Source: Enhydrobacter sp. (lineage in GTDB: Bacteria; Pseudomonadota; Alphaproteobacteria; Reyranellales; Reyranellaceae). Taken from it: 64,000 nt of DNA. Of this stretch, positions 35,807 to 43,964 are shown piece after piece. The translations under genes were made by a program, and so were the position numbers. Position 1 is the stretch's first letter; each line of letters opens with the position of its first letter. The stretch lies in NCBI GenBank assembly GCA_026126105.1, contig JAHCJV010000007.1:1-64000 (forward strand), written 5' to 3'. Under the pieces are notes generated by a model that saw only the letters and a program-made list of their open reading frames with translations, did no database searches and was not told where the DNA came from.

Positions 35807-35989
35807 TCAACGCTTGTTGTTGCCTTGGTTGGCGCTTTTGTCGATGTTTTGGCCGCCTTGGCCGGGCTTCTGCTCCGCACCCTGCCCTTGGCCGGGGTTC
35901 TGGCGCTCGCGCTGTTGCTGCTCGCGCTGCTCCTGCTCGCGCTGCTGTTGCGACGGGTTCTGATTCTGATTGTTGTTCTGCTGGTTCAT
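35807..35989 (-). CDS. tiny glutamine/asparagine-rich protein (60 aa)
   Basis: Short gene with GAGAGGAAA before ATG 35989. The product is almost entirely Q, N, R, E and G (begins MNQQNNNQNQNPSQQQ, then QREQEQREQQQRERQN), strongly hydrophilic and disordered, prion-like in composition. A longer reading to 36055 lacks a good start signal. It has a clean terminator and a near-consensus EcfG-type promoter 55-80 bases upstream, so it looks like a real monocistronic, possibly stress-induced gene. Function unknown; desiccation or stress proteins of similar composition exist. Confidence 0.7.
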   Translation of the reverse strand: MNQQNNNQNQNPSQQQREQEQREQQQRERQNPGQGQGAEQKPGQGGQNIDKSANQGNNKR

Positions 35990-36043
35990 GGTTTCCTCTC
36001 CGCGTTCGCAGGCGACGGCCACCATGGCCACCGCTACAGAAGA

Positions 36044-36069
36044 AACGTCCCCCAAACAGAAAGGGTTGC
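36044..36069 (-). promoter_or_regulatory. EcfG-like promoter (GCAAC-N17-CGTT)
   Basis: On the minus strand GCAAC (36069-36065), 17 bases, CGTT (36047-36044): one mismatch to the EcfG consensus GGAAC. The message of the Gln/Asn-rich gene would start near 36037 with a leader of about 48 bases. Confidence 0.4.
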
Positions 36070-36129
36070 GGCCATTAACCTATTGATAAGATTGGGTTTT
36101 CATTGAGCGCGTGATTGGAATGGCAGCGC

Positions 36130-37059
36130 TCATTTTGCTGCCGGGCCAGCCTTGGCCGCGCCGTTGCGGGTTGCCGGATAGCTGGCGCTGAGGCCGAAGA
36201 TGTCGACCAGTGCATCGGGCTCCATGACCTGGTCGAGATCGGAGAGGCTCGCGGTCTTGGCTGGCGCCAGATTGATCATCAGGATGCCCTTCGGAGCCTT
36301 CCAGTCGCCGACGAAAGAGGCGATGGCGTCGAGTGCCTTCAGCGTGGCGGAGCCCTGCCCGTCGGAGAACGCCGCAAGGGTGACCAGCACCATTGCCACC
36401 AAGCCTTCAGCCGTTTCGCCCTCCTCCTTGGCGAGCGGCGGCAGCAGCGTGGCGAGCAGGCCGCTGTCCTCGATCGTCAGAGAGGCGGTGCGCAGCCGAC
36501 CGTCATCCATGGCGTCGGCGACCTCGCTCGATTTCTCGCTGATGCCTTCGATCAGGAGGCTGAGCCCGAGCTTGGCCTGGCCGCGCAAGGCGATATCCAG
36601 CCTGTTGAGGGTGAAGGTCCTCGCTGCGCCGTCGAGCCGGTAGTCGAGCACCACGTCCACCGGCACCCGTGGAACGCCGTACGCCCCGAGGGCGGCGAAG
36701 ATCTCCTCGTCGCCGGTGAGGCCTTCGATCTTGAGCTTGGCGAAGCGCGGCATCTCGTCGTCGGTAATGTCCTTCATGCGGTCGAAGTCGAGTGCCTCGA
36801 CGGTCAGCCGGTCGATCTCGATGGTGCTCGCCTTGTCTCCGGTGGAGGGGTTCGCCGGCAGGACGGCCACCACGTCGGTCAGCACGAAACCCGCATTTCC
36901 GAGTGACTGCGCGCTGCCATAGGTGAGCTTCTCGAGCTGGATCTGCGGTTTGATCTCGCGCTCGAAGCGCTCGAGGCCATTCTGCGCCGCAGCCCCGCCG
37001 ACCACGAGTGCCCAAGCCAGAACTGCCGTCGCAAGAAGCTTGATCAACCGCATCCGCAT
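36130..37059 (-). CDS. exported protein of unknown function
   Basis: Protein of 309 residues with a clear signal peptide (MRMRLIKLLATAVLAWALVV, cut after AAA near 25). The mature part begins LERFEREIKPQIQLEKLTYG and has repeated beta-rich blocks with regularly spaced hydrophobics (for example VDVVLDYRLDGAARTFTLN, LRTASLTIEDSGLLATLL), then an alanine/lysine tail. The layout suggests a periplasmic beta-structure protein, possibly lipid- or envelope-related, but I recognise no family. The start overlaps nothing; 30 bp separate it from the NMT1-like gene behind which it may be co-transcribed. Confidence 0.75.
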   Translation of the reverse strand: MRMRLIKLLATAVLAWALVVGGAAAQNGLERFEREIKPQIQLEKLTYGSAQSLGNAGFVLTDVVAVLPANPSTGDKASTIEIDRLTVEALDFDRMKDITDDEMPRFAKLKIEGLTGDEEIFAALGAYGVPRVPVDVVLDYRLDGAARTFTLNRLDIALRGQAKLGLSLLIEGISEKSSEVADAMDDGRLRTASLTIEDSGLLATLLPPLAKEEGETAEGLVAMVLVTLAAFSDGQGSATLKALDAIASFVGDWKAPKGILMINLAPAKTASLSDLDQVMEPDALVDIFGLSASYPATRNGAAKAGPAAK

Positions 37060-37089
37060 TCTCCGTTCGCTCGTGGAGTACCTATCACG

Positions 37090-37992
37090 TCAGGCCAATG
37101 CCTGCTCGGCCAGCCGTGTATCAACGCAGTCCGCGAAGGCGACGTCGCGACCGAGCGCTCCCGCCGAGCGCATCGCGCCGTGCAGCCGGTCATAGCCTTC
37201 GCGGCGGATGACCGGATCGCTTCCCCACAGGCAGAGCGCTCGATAACGATCGATGGCGGCGGCGAAGATCCCGGGCGCCACGTCGGGAAAATAGTCTCGC
37301 AACAGGTTCGCTATTTCCGCGCTCGGCGTGCGCGCGAACCATGCCAGCGTGCGGTGAACGGCACGGGTCATCCCCAGCAGTTCCTCGCGCTGCCGCTCCA
37401 GCGTGCCGCGGCGGGTCACAAGCGTGGTGTAGGCGGTGCGGCCACGCGTTGCCGCGGCGTACCAGAGATGACCCGCGCCGGACGCGAGCAATCGCTCGGC
37501 AAAGGGTTGGAACAGATGGACGGCGTCGAGCGTGCCGGAGCGCAACGCGGCCTCGTTTTCCTCCATGGAGCGATCTGCCACGGGCGCCAGCGCGGCGGGA
37601 TCGAACCCGGCGCGGCGGATATCGTCGGCGAGGCAGATCCAGGGCGTCGGCACTTCCGAGACCGTGGCGAACCGCAAGCCCTTCAGTTCGGCGAAGTGGA
37701 ATCCAGGGCGCGGCTTTGCGCCGATGATGAAGAATGGATCGCGCGCCACCACGTCGCAGAAGCAGACGAGATCGGACGTCGGATCTCTGTCGCGCAACAT
37801 CATCACCCGCAGCGGCCCGCCCCACATGACATCGACCTCGCCCGACAGCAGTGCCTTCGCCGCAGCAGGCGGGTTGGGTGAGGGCACAAGGATCACGTCG
37901 ACACCCGCCTGCCGGAAGGCGCCAGTGGCTTGGGCGGCATAGAAGGGAGCGTAGAACAGCGCGCGGAAATTCTCGGAAAGACGGATTGTCAT
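37090..37992 (-). CDS. NMT1/THI5-like substrate-binding protein without signal peptide
   Basis: Protein of 300 residues with the NMT1/THI5/SsuA binding-protein fold: FYAPFYAAQATGAFRQAGVDV, PPAAAKALLSGEVDVMWGGP, FVEDP-like DVVARDPFFIIGAKP. An in-frame TGA four codons upstream of ATG 37992 excludes a longer N terminus, so there is no signal peptide and the protein should be cytoplasmic. Alternatives are a cytoplasmic ligand sensor or a THI5-type pyrimidine-synthesis-like enzyme; the histidine/cysteine signature of THI5 is not evident. GAGG lies seven bases before the start. It precedes the exported protein gene by 30 bp. Confidence 0.82.
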   Translation of the reverse strand: MTIRLSENFRALFYAPFYAAQATGAFRQAGVDVILVPSPNPPAAAKALLSGEVDVMWGGPLRVMMLRDRDPTSDLVCFCDVVARDPFFIIGAKPRPGFHFAELKGLRFATVSEVPTPWICLADDIRRAGFDPAALAPVADRSMEENEAALRSGTLDAVHLFQPFAERLLASGAGHLWYAAATRGRTAYTTLVTRRGTLERQREELLGMTRAVHRTLAWFARTPSAEIANLLRDYFPDVAPGIFAAAIDRYRALCLWGSDPVIRREGYDRLHGAMRSAGALGRDVAFADCVDTRLAEQALA

Positions 37993-38013
37993 TCGATTGC
38001 CTCAGGGCGGGGC

Positions 38014-38039
38014 GCAACACGCGCGCGTAGCAGGCCGTT
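38014..38039 (+). promoter_or_regulatory. EcfG-like promoter (GCAAC-N17-CGTT)
   Basis: GCAAC at 38014-38018, 17 bases, CGTT at 38036-38039; one mismatch to the EcfG consensus. Transcription would start about 25 bases before the ATG at 38071, with GGAGG well placed in the leader. Confidence 0.45.
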
Positions 38040-38070
38040 AGTTCGGCAGATCAGTACTCAGGAGGCAACA

Positions 38071-38394
38071 ATGATCAAGTACACCTTACTTGCGTTGGCG
38101 CTGGCCGGTGCTGCTGGCACCGTTCAGGCCCAGACTGTCGTCGATGCGTATGGCCGACCGATCGCGAGTGCGCCCGTGATCAGCTCGCCCCCGCAGCCAA
38201 GCCCGGGTGACTACACCCGCGAGCGGCCCGGGTTGCAGCCGATGGAGCAGCAGGCGCAGGCGGTTTCGCCGTACGCCGGCACTGTCCGGCATGAGGAGGC
38301 TTTCCGGGACGAATATGGCTTCCGCTACGATGTACGCGGCAACCGGATCGACGCCCGGGGTCGCCTCATGTCGCCGCAATCCACGACGCCCTGA
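38071..38394 (+). CDS. small exported protein (107 aa)
   Basis: Protein of 107 residues. Signal peptide MIKYTLLALALAGAAGTVQA, cut before QTVVDAYGR. The mature part is hydrophilic with YGRPIASAPVISSPPQPSP, and a pair of related units FRDEYGFRYDVRGNRIDARG. No cysteines. GGAGG at 38061-38065. Function unknown; likely periplasmic or envelope-associated and, from its promoter, possibly stress-induced. Terminator follows at 38429. Confidence 0.8.
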   Translation: MIKYTLLALALAGAAGTVQAQTVVDAYGRPIASAPVISSPPQPSPGDYTRERPGLQPMEQQAQAVSPYAGTVRHEEAFRDEYGFRYDVRGNRIDARGRLMSPQSTTP

Positions 38395-38428
38395 CAGCTG
38401 AGTTAGCGTCGTCAAGGCTGTAATCGAG

Positions 38429-38457
38429 AAGGGCCCGCTTTAGCGGGCCTTTCCTTT
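38429..38457 (+). terminator. Rho-independent terminator
   Basis: Stem 38429-38438 with 38443-38452 (GGCCCGC/GCGGGCC core plus A-T and one wobble pair), 4-base loop, followed by TTTCCTTT. It lies 35 bases behind the small exported protein gene. Confidence 0.75.
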
Positions 38458-38502
38458 GCGCGCATGCGCTCATACAGTCGGGCGCAAAATGGGAGGGAGC
38501 CT

Positions 38503-39555
38503 ATGAAGACCGTGAGCCGTCGTGAGGCACTGACGTTGGCGGGCGCCGCAGCGCTCGTCGGGAGCGGCAGGGCCCTTGCGCAGGAACCGCCCAAGCCTGC
38601 GCAGATTGTCGTCAACCACTCCGGCGGCTCGATGGGCACGGCAATGCGCAAGGCCTTCTTCAACGGCTTCGAGAAGAAGTATGGCATCCGCGTGGTGGAG
38701 ACGAGCCCGGCCGATTTCGGCAAGCTTCGCGCCATGGTCGAGTCCGGGAACGTCGAATGGGACGTCACGGAGATCGGCGGCCAGGATGCGATCCGCGCCA
38801 CGAAAATGAATCTTGTCGAGAAAATCGACGACAAGCTCGTCGACCGCTCGAAGTACCCAGAGAAGGCGAGATCGCCCTACGTCTTCGCCTCTTCGGTCTA
38901 TACGACGATCATCGGCTATCGCACCGATGTCTTCAAAGGCGGCACCCATCCCAAGAGCTGGGCGGACTGGTGGGACGTCAAGAAATTCCCCGGCGCGCGC
39001 TCGATGCGCGATCATCCTACGGACAATCTCGAGTTCGCTCTGATCGCCGACGGCGTGCCGGTGGACAAGATCTACCCGATCGATTTCGACCGCGCGTTCA
39101 AGAAGCTCGACCAGATCAAGCCACATGTGAGCGTTTGGTGGTCGACCGGCCAGCAGCCGGCGCAGCTCCTGCTCGACAAGGAGGTCGTGCTGGCGACCGG
39201 TTGGAATGGCCGCTTCTACGACCTGATCAAGAAGGGCGCGCCGATCGAGATCGAATGGAACGAGGGAGCGCTGAAGCAGGGCAGCTTCGTCATCCCGCGC
39301 GGCGCCAAGAACCCGTATTGGGGCCAGAAGATGCTGGCCGAGATGTCGGTGCCGCAGCAGCAGGCGGTCTATGCCAGCGAGCTCGGCTATCCCGGACTGA
39401 ATCTCGAGGCGCTGAACTTCGTCGACGCCAAGGTGAAGCCGTATCTGCCCACCCAATACATCGACAAGCAGTTCTGGATCGACGACTCGTGGTATGCCGA
39501 AAACGGCAGCAAGGCGCTGGAGCTATGGAACGCCTGGAAGCTCAAGAAGGGCTGA
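38503..39555 (+). CDS. spermidine/putrescine-type ABC binding protein
   Basis: Periplasmic binding protein of 350 residues of the PotD-like class. Twin-arginine signal (VSRREALTLAGAAALVGSG, ending ALAQ). Mature features: IVVNHSGGSMGTAMRKAFF, VSPADFGKLRAMVESG-like block, WADWWDVKKFPGARSM (the WADLWDPKxxGR-type motif of polyamine binders), and SVWWSTGQQPAQLLLD. GGGAGGG at 38491-38497 fixes ATG 38503. First gene of an operon with ATPase, two permeases and an amine-type oxidase. The ligand may be a polyamine, an opine or another amine. Confidence 0.9.
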   Translation: MKTVSRREALTLAGAAALVGSGRALAQEPPKPAQIVVNHSGGSMGTAMRKAFFNGFEKKYGIRVVETSPADFGKLRAMVESGNVEWDVTEIGGQDAIRATKMNLVEKIDDKLVDRSKYPEKARSPYVFASSVYTTIIGYRTDVFKGGTHPKSWADWWDVKKFPGARSMRDHPTDNLEFALIADGVPVDKIYPIDFDRAFKKLDQIKPHVSVWWSTGQQPAQLLLDKEVVLATGWNGRFYDLIKKGAPIEIEWNEGALKQGSFVIPRGAKNPYWGQKMLAEMSVPQQQAVYASELGYPGLNLEALNFVDAKVKPYLPTQYIDKQFWIDDSWYAENGSKALELWNAWKLKKG

Positions 39556-39558
39556 TGA

Positions 39559-40596
39559 GTGGCGTCACGGTCGGCTGATCTCGAGATAGAAGGTCTGGTC
39601 AAGCGCTTCGGGGAGGTCGTGGCGCTCGACGGTGTGTCGCTCGACATCGCCTCCGGCGAGCTGCTGACGATCCTGGGGCCAAGCGGCTCGGGCAAGACGA
39701 CGCTGCTGAAAGTCGTCGCCGGCTTCGAGACTCCCGATGCCGGAACCGTGCGAGTCGACGGCACCGACATCACCCTCCTGCCGCCGGCGCGGCGCGAGAT
39801 CGGCATGGTGTTCCAGAACTATGCGCTGTTTCCGCATCTCACGGTCGAACGCAACGTCGCCTTCCCGCTCGAAATGCGCAACGTAGGCCGTGCGGAGATC
39901 GAGCGGCGGGTCGCAGAAGCCCTCGGGCTGGTCGAGCTCCAGGGCTATGGCAAGCGCTTGCCGCGCCAGCTATCGGGCGGCCAGCAGCAGCGGGTGGCGC
40001 TCGCCCGTGCGATCGTGTTCAACCCCCGCCTGCTGCTGCTCGACGAGCCATTCGGTGCGCTTGATCGCAAGCTGCGCGAGACCATGCAGCTCGAGGTCCG
40101 GCGCCTGCAGCGGCGGCTCGGCCTCACCACGATCTTCATCACCCACGATCAGGAAGAGGCGCTGGTCCTGTCCGACCGCATCGCGGTGATGAACAAGGGC
40201 AAGATCCAGCAGGTCGCCTCGACGACCGAGATCTACGAGCGGCCGGCCAACGATTTCGTCGCCGACTTCGTGGGCGAGAGCAACATCTTCCACGGCACGG
40301 TGACAGAGGTCGGTTCGGTCACGCTCGAATCGGGTCGTCGCCTGCTGATCGCCCACGGTGCGCCCGTCGGTACGCGCGTCGGCGTGCTGATGCGGCCTGA
40401 GCGCTTCGGCCAGGGCGTGAATTCATTCAATGGGGAAGTGAAGGAGGCGGTGTATCTCGGCTCCTCGCTCAAGCTCCGGGTCGCCTGCGACGACGGGGTC
40501 GAGCTTATCGTGCGCCAGCCGGTGCGCGGCCCGCTTCCTGCCGCCGGCAGCCGGGTCAGCGTCGCGATAGAACGCGAGTCGATCCATGTGTTCTGA
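39559..40596 (+). CDS. polyamine-type ABC importer ATPase (PotA-like)
   Basis: ATPase of 345 residues. Walker A GPSGSGKTTLLKVV (about 38-51), Q loop [14 protein letters not shown], signature LSGGQQQRVALARA, Walker B LLLLDEPFGALDRKL, switch histidine FITHDQEEALVLSDR, and a C-terminal TOBE domain. GTG 39559 is the only plausible start; it lies three bases behind the binding-protein stop. An eight-codon minicistron (ATG 39555, overlapping that stop) covers the GTG in another frame and could feed ribosomes to it. Confidence 0.92.
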   Translation: MASRSADLEIEGLVKRFGEVVALDGVSLDIASGELLTILGPSGSGKTTLLKVVAGFETPDAGTVRVDGTDITLLPPARREIGMVFQNYALFPHLTVERNVAFPLEMRNVGRAEIERRVAEALGLVELQGYGKRLPRQLSGGQQQRVALARAIVFNPRLLLLDEPFGALDRKLRETMQLEVRRLQRRLGLTTIFITHDQEEALVLSDRIAVMNKGKIQQVASTTEIYERPANDFVADFVGESNIFHGTVTEVGSVTLESGRRLLIAHGAPVGTRVGVLMRPERFGQGVNSFNGEVKEAVYLGSSLKLRVACDDGVELIVRQPVRGPLPAAGSRVSVAIERESIHVF

Positions 40597-40665
40597 GGGC
40601 CGTCATCTGTCTTTCCGTATTCTGATGCTGCCGTGCTCGTCGGGCTCGACGGCAGGAGGAGGAGT

Positions 40666-40692
40666 ATGAGCGCAAGAGGGAGCAGGTCGTGA
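40666..40692 (+). CDS. eight-residue leader minicistron overlapping the permease start
   Basis: Behind AGGAGGAGG, ATG 40666 opens the reading frame MSARGSRS, whose TGA (40690-40692) overlaps the GTG start (40689) of the PotB-type permease. The strong ribosome-binding site belongs to this mini-ORF rather than to the permease. It is a likely translational-coupling device; the peptide itself need not function. A 7-bp hairpin (CTGCCGT/ACGGCAG, 40628-40655) sits just upstream. Confidence 0.4.
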   Translation: MSARGSRS

Positions 40693-41504
40693 CGCGGCGG
40701 TTCAGCGGCGTCTGGCCGGCGGTGCCCGCCCTGATCTTGCTCTTCTTCGTCTTCCTCTTTCCCGTCGTTCGCATGCTGGGCTTCAGTGTCGAGGCCGGGA
40801 CGCTCGACTGGTACGCCAAGGCGCTGGGCGAAGGGCTCTATCTGCGGGTCTTCTGGAACACTTTCGAGATCGCGCTGCTGGTCACGGCGATCTGTCTCTT
40901 GTTGGGATATCCGTTGGGCTTTCTGATCGCCACGACGACGCCAGCCTGGGCGACGTTGGGCTTCATCTTCGTGCTGCTTCCGCTGTGGACGTCAGTGCTG
41001 GTGCGGACCTATGCCTGGATGGTGCTGCTCGGCCGCAACGGCGTGCTCAATCGGGGGCTGATCGAGGCAGGGCTGATATCCGATCCCCTGCCGCTGCTGC
41101 ACAACTTCAACGGGGTGCTGATCGGCATGGTCCACGTCCTGCTTCCCTACATGGTATTGCCGGTCTACGGAGCGGTGCGGCGGCTCGATCCGGCGCTGGT
41201 CGCGGCGGCTGAAGGGTTGGGCGCCTCCGACTGGCGGATATTCTGGCGCATCTACCTTCCGCTCACCCTGCCCGGCATCTTTGCCGGGGCGGTGATCGTC
41301 TTCGTGCTGTCGCTCGGCTTCTACATCACGCCGGCTCTGCTGGGTGGTGGCAAGGTGATGATGGTCGCCGTGATGATCGAGCAGGAAGTCCGCCAGACAC
41401 TGAACTGGCCCTTTGCCGCAGCGCTCTCGGCCGTGCTGCTGGCGGTGACGCTCGGCGTCTATAGCGTGGCGCAGTCCTTCACCCGGCAGGAGGCGCAGCG
41501 ATGA
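40689..41504 (+). CDS. polyamine-type ABC importer permease (PotB-like)
   Basis: Inner-membrane permease of 271 residues, six spans, first at about 9-32 (VPALILLFFVFLFPVV). EAA loop VAAAEGLGASDWRIFWRIY (about 175-193) followed by LPLTLPG. GTG 40689 overlaps the minicistron stop. The 92-bp gap after the ATPase gene holds the hairpin and minicistron. Pairs with the next permease. Confidence 0.9.
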   Translation: MTRRFSGVWPAVPALILLFFVFLFPVVRMLGFSVEAGTLDWYAKALGEGLYLRVFWNTFEIALLVTAICLLLGYPLGFLIATTTPAWATLGFIFVLLPLWTSVLVRTYAWMVLLGRNGVLNRGLIEAGLISDPLPLLHNFNGVLIGMVHVLLPYMVLPVYGAVRRLDPALVAAAEGLGASDWRIFWRIYLPLTLPGIFAGAVIVFVLSLGFYITPALLGGGKVMMVAVMIEQEVRQTLNWPFAAALSAVLLAVTLGVYSVAQSFTRQEAQR

Positions 41505-42280
41505 GCCGCCGTGCCCTCGTGGTCGCTTGCGCGGCGATCTACGTTTTCCTCATGCTGCCGCTGCTCGTGGTGTTCCCGATCTCTCTCAGTTCGGCGCCCT
41601 ACATGCAGTTCCCTCCACCGGGCTTCAGCACGCAATGGTACGAGCGCTATCTCGATGACCCGCAATGGATCGACGCTACTGTCCGCTCTCTCTACATCGG
41701 CGCGGCGACGGCTGTGCTCGCCCTCGTCCTTGGCGTTCCGCTTGCCTTCAGCCTGGCGCGCGGCAGATACATCGGGCGCACATTGCTCGATCGCATCGCC
41801 CTCGCGCCGCTGGTCGTGCCGACCATCATCCTGTCGGTGGGTCTCTATGGGCTGTTCGCCAAACTGAAACTGATCGGCGAATGGTACGGGCTGGTCCTGG
41901 CTCACACCGTCCTCGCCTTGCCGTTCGTCGTGCTGGTGATCGTCGCAGGTTTGCGCGATTTCGACCGTGCGCTGGAGCAGGCTGCCGAAGGGCTGGGGGC
42001 CAGCCGGATGAGCACCCTTCTGCGAATTACGCTTCCACTGCTACGGCCGAGCCTGGTTTCCGCCGGCCTGCTGGCCTTCATCTCGTCGTTCGACGAGCTG
42101 GTCGTAGCGCTGTTCCTGGCGGGCCCCAACATGACCTTGCCCAAGAAGATGTTCGACAACATCCTGATGGAAATTGATCCGACGATCGCGGCGGTGTCGG
42201 TGATGCAGATTCTGCTGGTGTCGATCGTGCTCGTCCTCATCGGTCGTTTCGGGCGCGGACTGAGCGGCAGCGCGCGTTAG
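41501..42280 (+). CDS. polyamine-type ABC importer permease (PotC-like)
   Basis: Inner-membrane permease of 259 residues, six spans, first at about 10-30 (AAIYVFLMLPLLVVFPIS). EAA loop EQAAEGLGASRMSTLLRI (about 162-179), then TLPLLRP. The ATG overlaps the PotB-type stop (ATGA at 41501). The oxidase gene follows 10 bp later. Confidence 0.9.
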   Translation: MSRRALVVACAAIYVFLMLPLLVVFPISLSSAPYMQFPPPGFSTQWYERYLDDPQWIDATVRSLYIGAATAVLALVLGVPLAFSLARGRYIGRTLLDRIALAPLVVPTIILSVGLYGLFAKLKLIGEWYGLVLAHTVLALPFVVLVIVAGLRDFDRALEQAAEGLGASRMSTLLRITLPLLRPSLVSAGLLAFISSFDELVVALFLAGPNMTLPKKMFDNILMEIDPTIAAVSVMQILLVSIVLVLIGRFGRGLSGSAR

Positions 42281-42290
42281 GGGAAACACC

Positions 42291-43634
42291 ATGGCCGACA
42301 GCGTCTTTCACAAGGACTTCAAGAGCATGCCGTGGTGGTGGGAATGGTGGCATCCCTCCAACGAGCTGAGCCAGGACCCGCCACTCAAGGCAGACGTGCT
42401 GGTGATCGGCGCAGGCTATGGCGGCCTTTCCACGGGACTCGAGTTGGCGCGCTCCGGTGTCGACGTGACGGTGCTGGAGCGCGGCGATTTTGGCGTCGGC
42501 GCCTCGACGCGCAACGGCGGCGGCGTCAGCGGTGGCACGACGATGGGCAAGGGCTTCTCCGGAAAGGGAGTCGGCGGGGATTCGGACGCCTGGAAGAAGA
42601 TCATGCAGCGGATGCTGGCCGACGCCGCCGATTCGCTGGCCCAGGTCGAGACCGTGATCCAGCGCGAAGGCATCGAATGCCACTGGCGGATGAACGGCCG
42701 CTTCAGCGGCGCCTACACGCCGCGCCATTTCAAGGAGCAGGCGGCGAAGGTCGGCACCTACAATGCCACCGCCGGTCTGGGCACCTACATGGTCCCGCGC
42801 GAGCAGCAGCGCGAGGAGATCGCATCGGACTATTACTATGGCGGCATGGTGGTGGAGCGCACCGGCCAGCTCCATCCGGCGCTCTACTATGGCGGCCTGT
42901 TGAGCGCGGCGCATCGTGCTGGCGCCAGGCTCTGCGCCAACTGCGATGCCGAGAAGATCGAGCGCAAAGGGTCGTCGAGCGGAGGCGGCTTCCGAGTGCT
43001 CACGAGCAAGGGCCCGATCGAGGCGCGCGAGGTCGTGATCGCGACCAACGGCTACACTACGGAGCTGACGCCGACGCTGCGGCGCAAGCTCGTCCCGGTT
43101 GCGAGCCACATAATCGCAACCGAGGAGCTTCCGGAAGATCTGGTCCAAAGCCTGATTCCGAAGAACCGAGTCGTCAGCGATACGAAGAGGGTGCTCTGCT
43201 ACTATCGCCAGTCGCCCGACAACAAGCGCGTGATCTTCGGCGGGCGGGCGCGCTTCACCCAGGTGGCGCCGGAGGTGAGCGCGCCGGTGCTGCACGGCTA
43301 CATGCTGGAGCGCTGGCCGCAGCTCAAGGGAGTGAAGGTCACCCACGCCTGGACGGGAAATGTCGCCTTCGCCTTCGATTTCATGCCGCACATGGGCATG
43401 GAGCAGGGCATGCACTACCTGATGGCATGCAACGGCTCGGGCGTCGCGATGATGAGCTATCTCGGATACCAGACCGCCCGCAAGATCGCCGGCGGCTCGA
43501 ACGCGCCTGTCAATGCGTTCGACGGTCAGGATTTCCCGACGGTGCCGTTCTACAACGGCAATCCCGAATGGATCCTGCCGGTCGTCGGTGCCTGGTACCG
43601 TACGCGCGACTGGTGGGATCGCGTCACGGCGTGA
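42291..43634 (+). CDS. FAD-dependent amine/amino-acid oxidoreductase (DAO family, PuuB-like)
   Basis: Flavoprotein of 447 residues, D-amino-acid-oxidase fold. The ADP-binding motif is VLVIGAGYGGLSTGLELA (about 36-53) with ERGDFGVGASTRNGGGVS (about 66-83), a hallmark of the gamma-glutamylputrescine oxidase (PuuB/OrdL) branch; the C terminus has AWTGNVAFAFDFMPHMG and GSGVAMMSYLG. Oxidises a secondary amine or amine side chain, giving an aldehyde, ammonia or amine and peroxide. Tryptophan-rich start (MPWWWEWWHPS). It ends the importer operon, so the imported compound is probably its substrate. Cytoplasmic. Confidence 0.9.
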   Translation: MADSVFHKDFKSMPWWWEWWHPSNELSQDPPLKADVLVIGAGYGGLSTGLELARSGVDVTVLERGDFGVGASTRNGGGVSGGTTMGKGFSGKGVGGDSDAWKKIMQRMLADAADSLAQVETVIQREGIECHWRMNGRFSGAYTPRHFKEQAAKVGTYNATAGLGTYMVPREQQREEIASDYYYGGMVVERTGQLHPALYYGGLLSAAHRAGARLCANCDAEKIERKGSSSGGGFRVLTSKGPIEAREVVIATNGYTTELTPTLRRKLVPVASHIIATEELPEDLVQSLIPKNRVVSDTKRVLCYYRQSPDNKRVIFGGRARFTQVAPEVSAPVLHGYMLERWPQLKGVKVTHAWTGNVAFAFDFMPHMGMEQGMHYLMACNGSGVAMMSYLGYQTARKIAGGSNAPVNAFDGQDFPTVPFYNGNPEWILPVVGAWYRTRDWWDRVTA

Positions 43635-43643
43635 CGTTCGCGA

Positions 43644-43856
43644 TCAACGATCGGAAACGAGGCGCTCGCGCCCCAGCGGAGTAACGGCAATCAGGCTGCC
43701 ATTTTCTTCTATCAGTTTCAGGTCGATAAGACGTGCGCGGCAATCGTCGGGTAGCGCAGACAGAGTGCCGTCGGCAAGATTACGCAACGCGTTGAGCTGC
43801 GCCTGGCTGAGCGGCGCGATAAGTCCGCGCGGCATACTTCGGACATCCCGAACCAT
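43644..43856 (-). CDS. small protein of unknown function (70 aa)
   Basis: Protein of 70 residues behind an excellent ribosome-binding site (GAGGAGGT). It begins MVRDVRSMPRGLIAPLS and has a helix-helix-strand pattern (LSQAQLNALRNLADG, CRARLIDLKLIEENGSLIAV, TPLGRERL) like a stand-alone winged-helix scaffold without clear recognition residues. Longer in-frame reading to 43955 lacks a start signal. Converges with the oxidase gene, nine bases apart. A degenerate EcfG-like promoter lies upstream. Could be a small DNA-binding or stress protein. Confidence 0.7.
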   Translation of the reverse strand: MVRDVRSMPRGLIAPLSQAQLNALRNLADGTLSALPDDCRARLIDLKLIEENGSLIAVTPLGRERLVSDR

Positions 43857-43883
43857 GTGAAACCTCCTCGTAGTGAGGGGATC

Positions 43884-43908
43884 AACGCGCCTCCGCGGAG
43901 TAAGTTGA
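43884..43908 (-). promoter_or_regulatory. degenerate EcfG-like promoter (TCAAC-N16-CGTT)
   Basis: On the minus strand TCAAC (43908-43904), 16 bases, CGTT (43887-43884). Two mismatches in the -35 box, but AAC and CGTT, the most conserved parts, and spacing are kept. The start would fall about 20 bases before the small gene's ATG. Confidence 0.3.
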
Positions 43909-43924
43909 ACTGCGATATTTTCGG

Positions 43925-43943
43925 GACGGCGGGAACTGCCGTC
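43925..43943 (-). terminator. hairpin behind the HWE kinase gene
   Basis: GACGGC (43925-43930) and GCCGTC (43938-43943) form a 6-bp stem with a 7-base loop, 21 bases past the kinase stop. No real T tract follows on the minus strand, so it is a weak terminator candidate. Confidence 0.35.
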
Positions 43944-43964
43944 GTTTCGTCCCAATGTGTTCGG

